This document shows positions 26,660 through 35,593 of a stretch of DNA of 64,000 nt, piece by piece. The stretch lies in NCBI RefSeq assembly GCF_021117275.1, contig NZ_CP088245.1:1153501-1217500 (forward strand). The letters are read 5' to 3'. The stretch's first letter is position 1. Each line of letters starts with the position of its first letter. A program made the translations under genes and the position numbers. The DNA comes from Metabacillus sp. B2-18. Its GTDB lineage: Bacteria > Bacillota > Bacilli > Bacillales > Bacillaceae. Under the pieces are notes generated by a model. The model was not told the DNA's origin and ran no database searches. It saw only the letters and a list, made by a program, of their open reading frames with translations.

Positions 26660-28510
26660 ATGCTTACCAAAAAAAGGTCATTAATAGGCAATCCTCTTAA
26701 AACTAAGCAAGATGTTGCGGATGCATTCAAAGAATTGTGTGATCCATTAAAACAATATTACAGTAAAGGGTTTGCTAGATTAACACTTGGTAACACGAGT
26801 GCAGCTTATGCTGATTCCACTGCAGGCCTAGAAGGATTCTCACGGGTATTATGGGGATTAGCTCCCTTGCTTGCGGGAGAAGAAATGGAAGATGAGTTAT
26901 GGGAGATGCATCTGCAAGGCATAAAAAATGGAACAAACCCTCGTCATGAGGAATATTGGGGCGAAATATCAGACTATGATCAAAGAATAGTAGAGATGGC
27001 TGCTTTTGGTCTTGCTTTGATTCTGATTCCGAATAAAATATGGAACCCTCTTAGTGAGGAAGAAAAGAGAAATTTTAGCAGTTGGTTAAGTCAAGTTAAT
27101 CAATTTCAAGCTCATGATTGCAATTGGCTCTTCTTTTCTGTTCTTGTTAATTTAGGCTTTCAGAGTGTTGGTCTGCCGTATGAGTCAAAAAAGGTAGAGG
27201 AAAATTTAGATAGAATTGATACATTTTACTTATCAAATGGCTGGTACTCAGATGGTACCGACGGTCATGTTGATTATTATGTTCCTTTTGCTATTCATTT
27301 TTATAGTCTGATTTACGCGAAGGTTATGGAAGATAAAGATCCGATTCGTTCGCAGAAATATAAGGAACGAGCAGAAGTATTTGCAAAAGAGTTTATCACT
27401 TGGTTTTCTGCAGATGGTTCGTCTCTTCCTTATGGTAGAAGCTTAACATACAGATTTGCTCAATCATCGTTTTGGAGTGCTGCTGTTTATGCAGGGATAG
27501 AGCCTTTTTCATTAGGTGTTATGAAAGGGATTCTTCTGAGAAATCTAAGATGGTGGTTTCAGCAACCTATCTTCAATGATGCGGGTGTGTTAACTATTGG
27601 TTATTCGTATTCTAATCTAGTAATGGGTGAAAATTATAATTCACCAGGCTCTCCATATTGGGCGTTAAAATCATTCTTGCCTTTAGCACTACACAAGGAA
27701 CATCCTTTTTGGAAAGTAGAAGAAGAACCACTACCTGAGATCGATAAGAAGGTTGTTCAAAAAGAACCACATATGATTATTTGTAGAAATGAAAAGAGTG
27801 ATCATGTTTTAGCTTTTAATTCGGGTCATCTTTCAACAAATGAACATACACATACTTCAGCAAAATATGAAAAATTTGTTTATTCAACTTCATTTGGCTT
27901 TAGTGTACCACGTGCAGAATGGGGGCTTTCCCAGGGGGCTTTTGATTCTATGCTAGCCTTAAGTGAAGGAGATAATCTTTACCGAGTAAAAAGACATTGT
28001 GAAACCTATAAAGTGGATGATGACTATATTTATAGTAAGTGGAAGCCTTGGCATGATGTAGAGGTGGAGACGTGGCTTGTCCCAGGTACTCCTTGGCATA
28101 TTCGTGTTCATCGAATTAATACTAATAGATTACTAGATACCGCAGATGGTGGCTTTGCTTTAGGAATTGAGGATCAAAAAGTAAATTCAGATTTAGTCAC
28201 AAACCAAGCTGATAAAGCTTGTATTGCTTCAATGTCTTGGGGAGCTAGCGGAATTCTGACACTCATTGGAGGAGGAGATGCAGAATTAATTTATCCTAAC
28301 TCCAACACGAATATTCTTCATTCACGTACGGTTATTCCGACCATTAAAACGAGAATAAACCCAGGTACTAGCATTTTAGTTAGTGCGGTTTTTGGTGAAA
28401 CAGAAGAGAGCTATTACAAAACGTGGGAAGAGGCGCCTGTTGTAGAGGTGGATGCCAACCGAATATCAATAAAAGCTTTGAACGAAAAAGCTATTGAGAT
28501 CCATATTTAG
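26660..28510 (+). CDS. DUF2264 protein, probable cytoplasmic glycosidase
   Basis: 616 residues from the ATG preceded by GAGGG; an in-frame ATG 12 bases upstream is poorly spaced. Recognised as DUF2264 from N-terminal FARLTLGNTSAAYADSTAGLEGFSRVLWG and DHDCNWLFF-type sequence (AHDCNWLFFSVLVN). The N-terminal part looks like an (alpha/alpha) toroid, the C-terminal part (from about 370) like a beta-sandwich. I recall the domain being placed in CAZy GH154 with beta-glucuronidase activity; this is from memory and should be checked. No signal peptide. Position between GH88 and heparinase II/III supports action on uronate oligosaccharides. Confidence 0.75.
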   Translation: MLTKKRSLIGNPLKTKQDVADAFKELCDPLKQYYSKGFARLTLGNTSAAYADSTAGLEGFSRVLWGLAPLLAGEEMEDELWEMHLQGIKNGTNPRHEEYWGEISDYDQRIVEMAAFGLALILIPNKIWNPLSEEEKRNFSSWLSQVNQFQAHDCNWLFFSVLVNLGFQSVGLPYESKKVEENLDRIDTFYLSNGWYSDGTDGHVDYYVPFAIHFYSLIYAKVMEDKDPIRSQKYKERAEVFAKEFITWFSADGSSLPYGRSLTYRFAQSSFWSAAVYAGIEPFSLGVMKGILLRNLRWWFQQPIFNDAGVLTIGYSYSNLVMGENYNSPGSPYWALKSFLPLALHKEHPFWKVEEEPLPEIDKKVVQKEPHMIICRNEKSDHVLAFNSGHLSTNEHTHTSAKYEKFVYSTSFGFSVPRAEWGLSQGAFDSMLALSEGDNLYRVKRHCETYKVDDDYIYSKWKPWHDVEVETWLVPGTPWHIRVHRINTNRLLDTADGGFALGIEDQKVNSDLVTNQADKACIASMSWGASGILTLIGGGDAELIYPNSNTNILHSRTVIPTIKTRINPGTSILVSAVFGETEESYYKTWEEAPVVEVDANRISIKALNEKAIEIHI

Positions 28511-28526
28511 TGAGGTGGCTTATAAT

Positions 28527-30347
28527 TTGACAGTATCAGCTGAGCAACTAAGTAGTTTTATAGATACTAATAAACCATTGCTACTGTTTTCATCAAAAGA
28601 GGAGCAGTATCAATGGTTTAAATCTATAAAAAGCAAACAGTCATTTCAGTCATTGCTTGATGAGATAAAAGTTGAAGCTGAAATGTTAGGGAAAGAGCCA
28701 CTTAGGGAATTGTCGTTTTTTGACTTTACTCGTTTCAGAGATACAGGTTCAAGACTAGAGTACGAAAAACACTACTTCAACAAAAGAAAAAGATTAAATA
28801 CGTTTGCTATTATGTGCCTTCTTGAACCTGACAAATCAGAATATTTAAAAGAGCTTCATGAAGTGATTTGGAGTATTTGTAATGAATATAGTTGGTGTTT
28901 ACCTGCCCATTTAAAAGATCGTCCGGAGATGTTAGAGGAAATTGATTTCTTAAAATTAACTGAACAGCAAGGCTATACGATTGATTTGTTTTCTGCTGAA
29001 ACAGCTTTTGCTCTTAGTGAAATTTATCGGCTAACAGAAGATGTGCTTGATCCACTAATCAAAAAAAGAATTCTACAGGAAGTACACAACAGAATCTTTA
29101 CACCTTTTCAACTTCAGGCTTATTTCTGGGAAACATCTACACATAACTGGGCTGCAGTTTGTGCTGGTTCAATTGGCGCAGCTGCTTTACATCTGTTAAA
29201 TGATCAGCAGCTATTAGCAGATATTTTAGAGCGTGTCATGAATAGCCTTCAATATTATTTAAAAGGATTTAATGATGATGGTGGATGTTTAGAAGGGTAC
29301 GGATATTGGCAATACGGGTTTGGTTTTTATGTTTATTTTGCAGATTTACTAAAGGTAAAAACAGCAGGTAACGTAGATTTATTTAATAATGAAAAAGTCC
29401 ATCGAATTGCCCTCTTTCAACAAAAATGTTTTATAAATAAAAAGAAAGTAGTGAACTTTTCTGATTCAACCGAAGAAGCGACGGTTTTTCTTGGACTTAG
29501 TCATTATTTAAATAACCTATATCCAGATATAGAATTGCCTAAATCTGAACTTCGAGCTTCATATGTTGAAGACCATTGCAGCAGATGGGCGCCAGCTATT
29601 CGCAATTTGCTTTGGTTTGATGAAAGTAAGAGAGGGCAGGAATGGAAGGATGCAACCTATTATTTAAACGATTCTCATTGGCTTATTTCGAGGGATAAGG
29701 GCTTTGTTTTTGCCTGTAAAGGTGGTCACAATGACGAACCTCATAATCATAATGATATCGGTCACTTTATACTACAAGCTAAAGGAGAAACCTTCCTGAA
29801 AGATTTAGGAAGTGGCATGTATTGTGAAGCCTATTTTAGCGAAAAGAGATATGAGTTTTTATGTAACGGTTCGCAAGGACATTCGGTACCAATTATTAAT
29901 AATCAATTGCAAAAAGACGGACCTAAATATTGTGCGAGAATACTAGATCAGCTTCAGCAGGATGAAGAAGATATGTTAGAAATGGACTTGGCAAAGGCAT
30001 ATGAAGTTCCGGAGTTAAATAGCTTGGTAAGGAGGTTTGTTTGGAAGAAAGTGAATAAACCTGAGTTAGTGTTAACAGACACATATACTTTTTCTTCAAC
30101 ACCAGATTCAGTTGTAGAACGATTCATCACTCCTGTTTTATCCTTATCTTATGAATCTGATGGAATTGTATTATCTGGTGACCAAAGATTGAAAATATCA
30201 TATGACTCTAGCCAACTTGACTTAACAGTGCACGAAAAAGATTTTCTTAATCATTTTGGTGAAAAGGAAGCGTTTTATCAGCTGGATTTTTCTGTGAAGA
30301 GTCTGAGTCAATTGTGTCGGGTGGAGTTTGAATTCTTCTTTTTATAA
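28527..30347 (+). CDS. Heparinase II/III family protein (cytoplasmic lyase)
   Basis: 606 residues from a TTG start with GAGGTGG 8 bases upstream; the frame is open 33 bases further into the previous gene. N-terminal helices to about 330 form the toroid, with TSTHNWAAVCAGSIGAAAL and DGGCLEGYGYWQYGFGFYVYF. The C-terminal beta-sandwich carries the family hallmark GHNDEPHNHNDIGHFIL with DLGSGMY. The family contains lyases for heparin/heparan, alginate, hyaluronan and ulvan-like glycans. No signal peptide, so it would act on imported oligosaccharides. The substrate cannot be fixed from sequence. Confidence 0.88.
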   Translation: MTVSAEQLSSFIDTNKPLLLFSSKEEQYQWFKSIKSKQSFQSLLDEIKVEAEMLGKEPLRELSFFDFTRFRDTGSRLEYEKHYFNKRKRLNTFAIMCLLEPDKSEYLKELHEVIWSICNEYSWCLPAHLKDRPEMLEEIDFLKLTEQQGYTIDLFSAETAFALSEIYRLTEDVLDPLIKKRILQEVHNRIFTPFQLQAYFWETSTHNWAAVCAGSIGAAALHLLNDQQLLADILERVMNSLQYYLKGFNDDGGCLEGYGYWQYGFGFYVYFADLLKVKTAGNVDLFNNEKVHRIALFQQKCFINKKKVVNFSDSTEEATVFLGLSHYLNNLYPDIELPKSELRASYVEDHCSRWAPAIRNLLWFDESKRGQEWKDATYYLNDSHWLISRDKGFVFACKGGHNDEPHNHNDIGHFILQAKGETFLKDLGSGMYCEAYFSEKRYEFLCNGSQGHSVPIINNQLQKDGPKYCARILDQLQQDEEDMLEMDLAKAYEVPELNSLVRRFVWKKVNKPELVLTDTYTFSSTPDSVVERFITPVLSLSYESDGIVLSGDQRLKISYDSSQLDLTVHEKDFLNHFGEKEAFYQLDFSVKSLSQLCRVEFEFFFL

Positions 30348-30361
30348 TTGAAAAACAGCAT

Positions 30362-30391
30362 TAGGAACCAGCCATAAAAGGTTGGTTCCTA
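30362..30391. terminator. Bidirectional terminator between convergent operons
   Basis: TAGGAACCA-CC pairs with GG-TGGTTCCTA over a 6-base loop, located between the stop codons of the convergent heparinase and DUF4956/HD-GYP genes. Confidence 0.7.
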
Positions 30392-30396
30392 TCTTC

Positions 30397-32058
30397 TTAC
30401 AAAACAACACTTTCTAATATATGATTATTCAGTTCTTTCTCTCGATCGTTTTTTAAATCAAATCCCTGTTTTTTCACTGATTGTAAAAATGCCGTAACAA
30501 CCTCCGGATCAAATTGAGTTCCTTTGTTTTTGCGAATTTCCTCTACAGCATCTTCTAACTTAACTATGTGTTTTCTATATACACGTCTGGATGTCATTGC
30601 GTCGAATGAATCTGCAACAGCCATGATTCTTGCTTCTAATGGTATTTCCATTCCTTTTAAGCCGTGCGGATACCCTTTTCCATCATATCGTTCATGGTGG
30701 TATAGTATCATATGTAAAATCCCGCTTTGTTCAAAGCGTTTTATATGTTTAACAAGCTGAAAACCAGCTTCTGGATGCGCCTTTATATGTTTAAATTCTC
30801 CGTCAGTTAATCTTGAAGGCTTATTTAAAATGGACTCCGGTACACCTATTTTACCGATATCATGGAGGAGGCCACCATAGTAAATATTTTCACAAACACT
30901 TTTAGGTAGCTTCATTTCCTCAGCAATTTTCTTGGAATAATAAGCAACATTTTGAGAATGAAAAGCGGTGTAATGATCTCTTGAATCTAAAAATTTTGCT
31001 AGAGTTGTTATAAGATCAATATTATTTCTTTTCTCATTAAAGTATTTTTCGATGACTAAAACCAAGACTGTACAAATAATAAAAGCAGTAAACCAATGAA
31101 AAAGAAACATATGGAGATTAAACTTTTCGTGATTCACCTCTCCATATCCAGAAAGTAAGCCGCTGTATAAAAGATGAATGACCATTTTTCTAAATGCTAA
31201 CGCACCAATCGCAATTGTAAGCAGATAGCATAGAAAAGTTATCTCACTTTGAGGTAAATAGTGTTCACAATAAAGGTAAGAGGAAATCATGATAAGAAGT
31301 AGCCATCGAAAGAACAACGTTTTTTCTAATAAACTTGACCAGATAGATTTCAAAGAAAACACACCTTTCTTACTCTTTAAAAAAGAATTGCCATCATAAC
31401 TTAGCATGACTGCTGATTTAACAGATTCCATCTCAGAAATATTATTAATAAATCCTAAATCAGAATCTTTCACACGAATTTCGTACGTAATTTCAAAGTC
31501 ATCACCAGGCATAACAGATTTAGACTTAACTGTATGCTTTTGTGAGCTTTCTGCCACAACATGTTCAATTGAATTTTCAATCGAAATATCATTATATTTC
31601 ACGATTAAAAGATAAGGATTTTCAATTTTGATTTTATTAACAAAGATAAGTAATACAGCTCCAATTAAGATCGAACCAATAATAACTAATGGAATAAAGC
31701 CTGCTCCACATAAGATACCAGAAACAATTGCCCAGAAAATATACACAATATCCATAGGATCTTTAATAGGTGTTCTAAAACGTACAATCGATAACGCACC
31801 AACCATACCAAGAGATAACAGAACGTTAGATGAAATACCCATGATAATTAAAGCTGTTGCCATTGACATAACAATTAACGAAATATTAAATGTGTGTGAG
31901 TAAATAACACCTGAGAATGTTTTTTTATACACCCAATAAATAAAGAGTCCTACAGCAAATGCAACAAGTAACCCAATTAGTGAATCTACTACTGAGAAAC
32001 TACTCGTTTTTTCTAAAATGCTAGATTTAAAAATATCATTAAAATTTAAGTTTTCCAT
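30397..32058 (-). CDS. DUF4956 membrane domain fused to HD-GYP phosphodiesterase domain
   Basis: 553 residues behind TTGGAGGAA. Residues about 25-140 carry four membrane segments, including SLGMVGALSIVRFRTPIKDPMDIVYIFWAI, the DUF4956 signature. A soluble stretch follows (about 140-225), then three or four further membrane segments (about 240-340). The C-terminal half is an HD-GYP domain with HSQNVAYYSKKIAEE, LLHDIGKIGVPE and HHERYDGKGYPHGL, and all metal ligands appear intact. HD-GYP enzymes hydrolyse cyclic di-GMP; DUF4956 usually occurs beside VTC and CotH-type genes with unknown role. It is downstream of the VTC gene on the same strand. The fusion looks unusual to me. Confidence 0.85.
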   Translation of the reverse strand: MENLNFNDIFKSSILEKTSSFSVVDSLIGLLVAFAVGLFIYWVYKKTFSGVIYSHTFNISLIVMSMATALIIMGISSNVLLSLGMVGALSIVRFRTPIKDPMDIVYIFWAIVSGILCGAGFIPLVIIGSILIGAVLLIFVNKIKIENPYLLIVKYNDISIENSIEHVVAESSQKHTVKSKSVMPGDDFEITYEIRVKDSDLGFINNISEMESVKSAVMLSYDGNSFLKSKKGVFSLKSIWSSLLEKTLFFRWLLLIMISSYLYCEHYLPQSEITFLCYLLTIAIGALAFRKMVIHLLYSGLLSGYGEVNHEKFNLHMFLFHWFTAFIICTVLVLVIEKYFNEKRNNIDLITTLAKFLDSRDHYTAFHSQNVAYYSKKIAEEMKLPKSVCENIYYGGLLHDIGKIGVPESILNKPSRLTDGEFKHIKAHPEAGFQLVKHIKRFEQSGILHMILYHHERYDGKGYPHGLKGMEIPLEARIMAVADSFDAMTSRRVYRKHIVKLEDAVEEIRKNKGTQFDPEVVTAFLQSVKKQGFDLKNDREKELNNHILESVVL

Positions 32059-32108
32059 TTTATATTTCCTCCAAGGTCCAATTCTTTTTAATTTGTTTGT
32101 TAGTGTCT

Positions 32109-32128
32109 AGCTTCGGGCGCCCTAAGCT
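32109..32128. repeat. Near-palindromic hairpin between VTC and DUF4956 genes
   Basis: AGCTTCGGGCGCCCTAAGCT is palindromic except for one mismatched pair, with a GC core. It sits in the 78-base gap and could modulate read-through or message decay. The adjoining TGTCTAGC resembles a fragment of a Bacillus dispersed repeat. Confidence 0.5.
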
Positions 32129-32136
32129 TTTCTATA

Positions 32137-32781
32137 TTAGCCGTACATTCTACTAATTTGATATTTCGAGTAAGCACCGGCTCTTAAGTTGCTTACTTGA
32201 AGCAAATGTTTAATCATGCTTGGCAAATATTCATCAAATTTGACTTCGAGAACGACAATATCAGGATTTGTATCGATCATCGCCAAATCTGGGTTAAGAA
32301 CATCATTATTTCGAAAGCTCGTTCGAATAGAGCTATCAAAGGTAATGCGAACATTTCCGTATTTATAAATGAACACCTCCCTTTCATAATCAACAACGGT
32401 TACTGGTTTTAACTGAAACAAATTCATTTGATGAAATAATTCTTGTATAAGTGTTCTTGAATCATGTTCCATCCAACTAATGTTTCCAAACCGTATTTGT
32501 TCATATTCCTCAGCCGTTATTCGGCATTTTTGTTTGAAAGTGAGGTTGTTTCGTTTGCTCTTTTTTTCTAAATTCAAATAGCTTGTATTAAAGTCATATA
32601 ATCTAACGCGAAATTTATCACGTTCGTAGTAACCTTCTTTTTTCTGATTTAATACTTTATTTTCGAAGTTATCGAAATAAACACTTCGTATTAAATATTT
32701 ACCATCACGATTAGCGTGAGGATCTACTTCCATATAATGTTTTAGTTTATTCCGAAGCAGGTAGCATTCCATTTGGGTCAT
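32137..32781 (-). CDS. VTC/polyphosphate polymerase-domain protein (N-terminus unresolved)
   Basis: 214 residues from the only usable ATG. VTC-domain features: GKYLIRSVYFDNFENKVLNQK, RDKFRVRLYDFN, LNLEKKSKRNNLTFKQKC and VVLEVKFDEYLPSMIKHLLQ, with alternating basic and acidic strand residues of the tunnel fold that binds ATP and polyphosphate. The family opening R-x-E-L-K-Y appears as GRRELKHE directly upstream of this ATG in the same frame, but no start codon precedes it. An ATG at 32817-32819 would fit if one more G were present in GGG. The gene may therefore carry a one-base frameshift. Polyphosphate synthesis is known for eukaryotic VTC; in bacteria it is inferred. Confidence 0.75.
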   Translation of the reverse strand: MTQMECYLLRNKLKHYMEVDPHANRDGKYLIRSVYFDNFENKVLNQKKEGYYERDKFRVRLYDFNTSYLNLEKKSKRNNLTFKQKCRITAEEYEQIRFGNISWMEHDSRTLIQELFHQMNLFQLKPVTVVDYEREVFIYKYGNVRITFDSSIRTSFRNNDVLNPDLAMIDTNPDIVVLEVKFDEYLPSMIKHLLQVSNLRAGAYSKYQISRMYG

Positions 32782-32827
32782 TTCATGCTTTAATTCTCTT
32801 CGGCCTTGAAACCCATTATTAAGGACG

Positions 32828-32846
32828 AACCTTAAACCAACCTTAA
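32828..32846 (-). promoter_or_regulatory. Response-regulator box upstream of the VTC gene
   Basis: On the minus strand TTAAGGTT-N3-TTAAGGTT, two direct repeats exactly 11 bp apart, the pattern of OmpR-family sites and close to the PmrA/BasR box. Seven bases downstream is AATAAT, a possible -10. The same repeat with the same spacing lies before the lipoprotein gene at 35489. Confidence 0.65.
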
Positions 32847-32957
32847 AAGTTTTAAGTTTTAGGAAAAATTGTTTTTAAATATAGGAATTTTGAAATTCAA
32901 AATGGGGATAGAAAGGTGATAGAGCGATTCTAAAAGCTATCTACTAGATTTTAGAAA

Positions 32958-32987
32958 AATAAAAAAGCTATCAAAAAAATGATAGCC
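32958..32987 (-). terminator. Terminator of the two-component system operon
   Basis: On the minus strand GGCTATCA pairs with TGATAGC and is followed by TTTTTTATTTTT. It separates the kinase gene from the VTC operon. Confidence 0.85.
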
Positions 32988-33001
32988 TGTAAAAATTCTA
33001 T

Positions 33002-34304
33002 TTATTTTTTAGGTAATTTCACGGTAAAAGTTGTTCCTTTATGTTGATTTTCACTAACACTAATTGAGCCGTTATGCTGTGTGACAATCCATTGAGCAAT
33101 GGAAAGACCAAGTCCGGAGCCGCCAGTTTCCCTCGAGCGTGCTCTTCTTCACGATAAAAGCGATCAAAGATATATTTCATGTTGTGTTTGTCAATTCCGA
33201 TTCCTGTGTCAGTAACCTCAATTACTACTTTGTAATCTTCGTTATAGGTTTTTACTCCAATGCTATCCCGCTCAACTGTGTATTTTAATGCATTATCAAG
33301 CAAGATGACTAATAGCTGATGAAGACGCTGCTCATCTGCTTCTATCTCAATTTTACTATTTAACTTTAACCAAACAAGTTTTTCTTGAGACTCGGCAATG
33401 TCTATATAAGGATTGCAGACCTTGTTAATAAAGTTGTCTATACTAACAGGTTGCTTATTTAGCTGTGATTCTGCTGAATCAGCTCTTGCTAATGTTAAAA
33501 GATCAGATGTTAGCTTCGATAATCTTCTAGTTTCAGATAGACTAAGGGCAATGTTTTCGAACTTATTCATAATTTTTTCTTGAGGTGCAGTAAGCAATAG
33601 CTCTAGTTTGTTTTGGATAATAGTAAGAGGTGTTCGTAATTCATGTGATGCATTCTCGACAAACTCTGTTTGCTTGTTCCAGGACTTTATTATGGGCTTC
33701 ATCATTCTTTTTGAAAGAATATAGCTAGCTGAGATTGATAGAATGATGAAAATCGAAGAACAAATAATAATTAACTTCCCAAAGTTAGCTAGAATGGTTT
33801 GTTCAGGATCTGTATTAATTAAGAGCTGTACATATTCAACCTCGTCACCTTCAGTCTGATCTTCAAAAACAATGTAACGGAAGTTATAAAGGTCATTAAT
33901 GGTCATATTTGTAATAACATTTACATTTTCTTTATCTAGCTCATAATTCTGAAAATAACTTTCATAAATGGTTGTTCCAATTTCATTTTGATTTACGATC
34001 TCACCTTCATTATTCCAATGTAGCATCATAATTCTTGGGTTTGGATTATTAGGGCCTTTTCTTTCATTAGGATTTTGCGGACATCATCATCGTCAAAGCG
34101 AGGGGGACGTGCTTCTTCATCTGGAATAACATCGCTCACTTTCTCTTTAAAGGAAAATAGTTCCTCGTCTGTTTGGGTAAAAAGAGTGCTCTTCACCTGA
34201 CTAAAAATAATAACACCAAAAATAGTGAAAATTACCGTGAAAGAAATGAAGCTAAAGATCATGAACTTTAGCTGTTCTTTTCTAAAAACCTTTTGTTTAA
34301 CCAT
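33002..34304 (-). pseudogene. Sensor histidine kinase with two frameshifts
   Basis: A membrane kinase of about 434 residues when repaired. Frame A gives the N-terminus (membrane segment near 10-35) and stops after about 90 residues. Frame B begins near an ATGATG but reads back upstream through RKGPNNPNPRI, so one indel lies near 34070-34095. Frame B holds the second membrane segment, NASHELRTPLTII (phospho-His), LLDNALKYT and TDTGIGI. It shifts again near 33128-33140, where the other frame supplies [14 protein letters not shown] and [15 protein letters not shown] to a TAA at 33002. The start overlaps the regulator stop by 8 bases. Either a decayed gene or sequencing indels. Confidence 0.85.
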
Positions 34305-34983
34305 GATCATTACCACTATCGGTTAGCATGTAGCCTAATCCGCGAAAAGTTTTAATATACGAATCATAGTTGAATTTCTTTAATGTTTTTCTTAAATTGC
34401 TTGCATACACCTCAACAACTGTAGTTGAAGTATCGGATTCAAAGCCCCAAATTCGGTCGAAAATTTGTTCTTTTGTTAAAATCGTGTTCTTATTATTAAT
34501 GAAGTATTCAAGTAAATCAAACTGTTTGCCGTTTAATTTTACATGCTCTTCACGTATATAAGCTGTTTTATTTTTCAGGTTCATTTTTAATTCTTTGAAG
34601 GAAATGACATTCTCTTTTAAATCTGCGCCAGATCTTCTAACAATAGCTTCTAATCTTAAAAGCAGCTCTTCCCGATGAAATGGTTTTACAAGGTAATCAT
34701 CTGCTCCAACCTTAAAGCCCTTAATTTTATCATCTATGCCATCTTTAGCTGTAAGCATAATAACAGGTGTGGTAATTTGCTTTTTCCTTAATTCTTGTAA
34801 AACTTCGTACCCGTTCATATTTGGCATCATAATATCTAAAATAATGCAGTCAAAAATGTTTTGCTCTGCGAGAAACAATCCTTCTTCACCATCAAAGGCT
34901 TGTTCTGTTTCAAACATTTCCTGTGTTGTTTCTTTTATTGTTTCAGATAAGAAACGATCGTCTTCTATAATTAGTAACTTCAT
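34297..34983 (-). CDS. OmpR-family response regulator
   Basis: 228 residues behind AGAAGGTGA. Receiver: acidic pair at 8-9, phospho-acceptor Asp50 (IILDIMMPNMNG), Thr78 and Lys100 (LVKPF). Winged-helix output from about 130 (FDLLEYFINNKNTILTKEQIFDRIWG and VYASNLRKTLKKF). The domain order and length are normal and the gene appears intact, unlike its partner kinase. Likely target: the 11-bp TTAAGGTT direct repeats upstream of the VTC and carbohydrate-binding lipoprotein genes on either side (inference). Confidence 0.92.
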   Translation of the reverse strand: MKLLIIEDDRFLSETIKETTQEMFETEQAFDGEEGLFLAEQNIFDCIILDIMMPNMNGYEVLQELRKKQITTPVIMLTAKDGIDDKIKGFKVGADDYLVKPFHREELLLRLEAIVRRSGADLKENVISFKELKMNLKNKTAYIREEHVKLNGKQFDLLEYFINNKNTILTKEQIFDRIWGFESDTSTTVVEVYASNLRKTLKKFNYDSYIKTFRGLGYMLTDSGNDHG

Positions 34984-35131
34984 TATTTGTGTTCACCTTC
35001 TTTGATTTTTCTTTAATGATATCTTTGAATAGATTTGATTATAGAGGTAATGAATGAAAATGCAAATTGTTTTTTATGCTCTCCTACATTTGGCAGGTGG
35101 ATCTGCAGGGCAAAACTAAGTGGATCCATTT

Positions 35132-35386
35132 GATGAACGACAAACCAAGCAGGAAACAGAAGGGTAAATGTCGTTCATAGCGTTGATGAACGACAAACCA
35201 AGTAAGAAACAGAATGGAAATGTCGTTCATAGCGTTGATGAACGACAAACCAAGTAAGAAACAGAATGGAAATGTCGTTCATAGCGTTGATGAACGACAA
35301 ACCAAGTAAGAAACAGAAGGTGAATGTCGTTCATAGCGTTGATGAACGACAAACCAAGCAGGAAACAGAATGGAAATGTCGTTCAT
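35132..35386 (+). repeat. Tandem array 2: five 52-bp hairpin units
   Basis: Unit starts at 35132, 35185, 35237, 35289 and 35341 (steps 53, 52, 52, 52). Each unit begins ATGAACGACA and ends TGTCGTTCAT. Across the junction TGTCGTTCAT-AGCGTTG-ATGAACGACA forms a 10-bp stem with a 7-base loop. The spacer is about 25 bases (AACCAAGTAAGAAACAG and following). It lies between the divergent response-regulator and lipoprotein genes, about 100 bases before the latter's promoter. The remaining sequence of this gap (34984-35131) shows no gene. Confidence 0.95.
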
Positions 35387-35488
35387 ACGTAAAAAATTCA
35401 TACTCGAATGAGGTCAATTAACATTTTGACCATACCCAATCTATAATCAAAATTAATAAATTAGAAAATGTAAATATTATTAAGTTTT

Positions 35489-35520
35489 TTAAGGTTTTGT
35501 TAAGGTTCATGAAAGATAAT
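35489..35520 (+). promoter_or_regulatory. Response-regulator box and -10 of the lipoprotein gene
   Basis: TTAAGGTT at 35489-35496 and again at 35500-35507, 11 bp apart. Seven bases on, GATAAT at 35515-35520 serves as a -10. The repeats occupy the -35 region, as expected for activation by an OmpR-type regulator without a good -35 hexamer. Confidence 0.7.
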
Positions 35521-35593
35521 GTAAATCACCGGGAAAACAGACCCTGTTTTAGCCCATTTGAAAATCTTAACAAAAGAAAAAGGAGATATAAAT

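Noticed and set aside
34026..34316. The short 96-residue frame as a separate small membrane protein
   Set aside because: It is the N-terminal third of the histidine kinase; the following frame continues the same protein after an indel.
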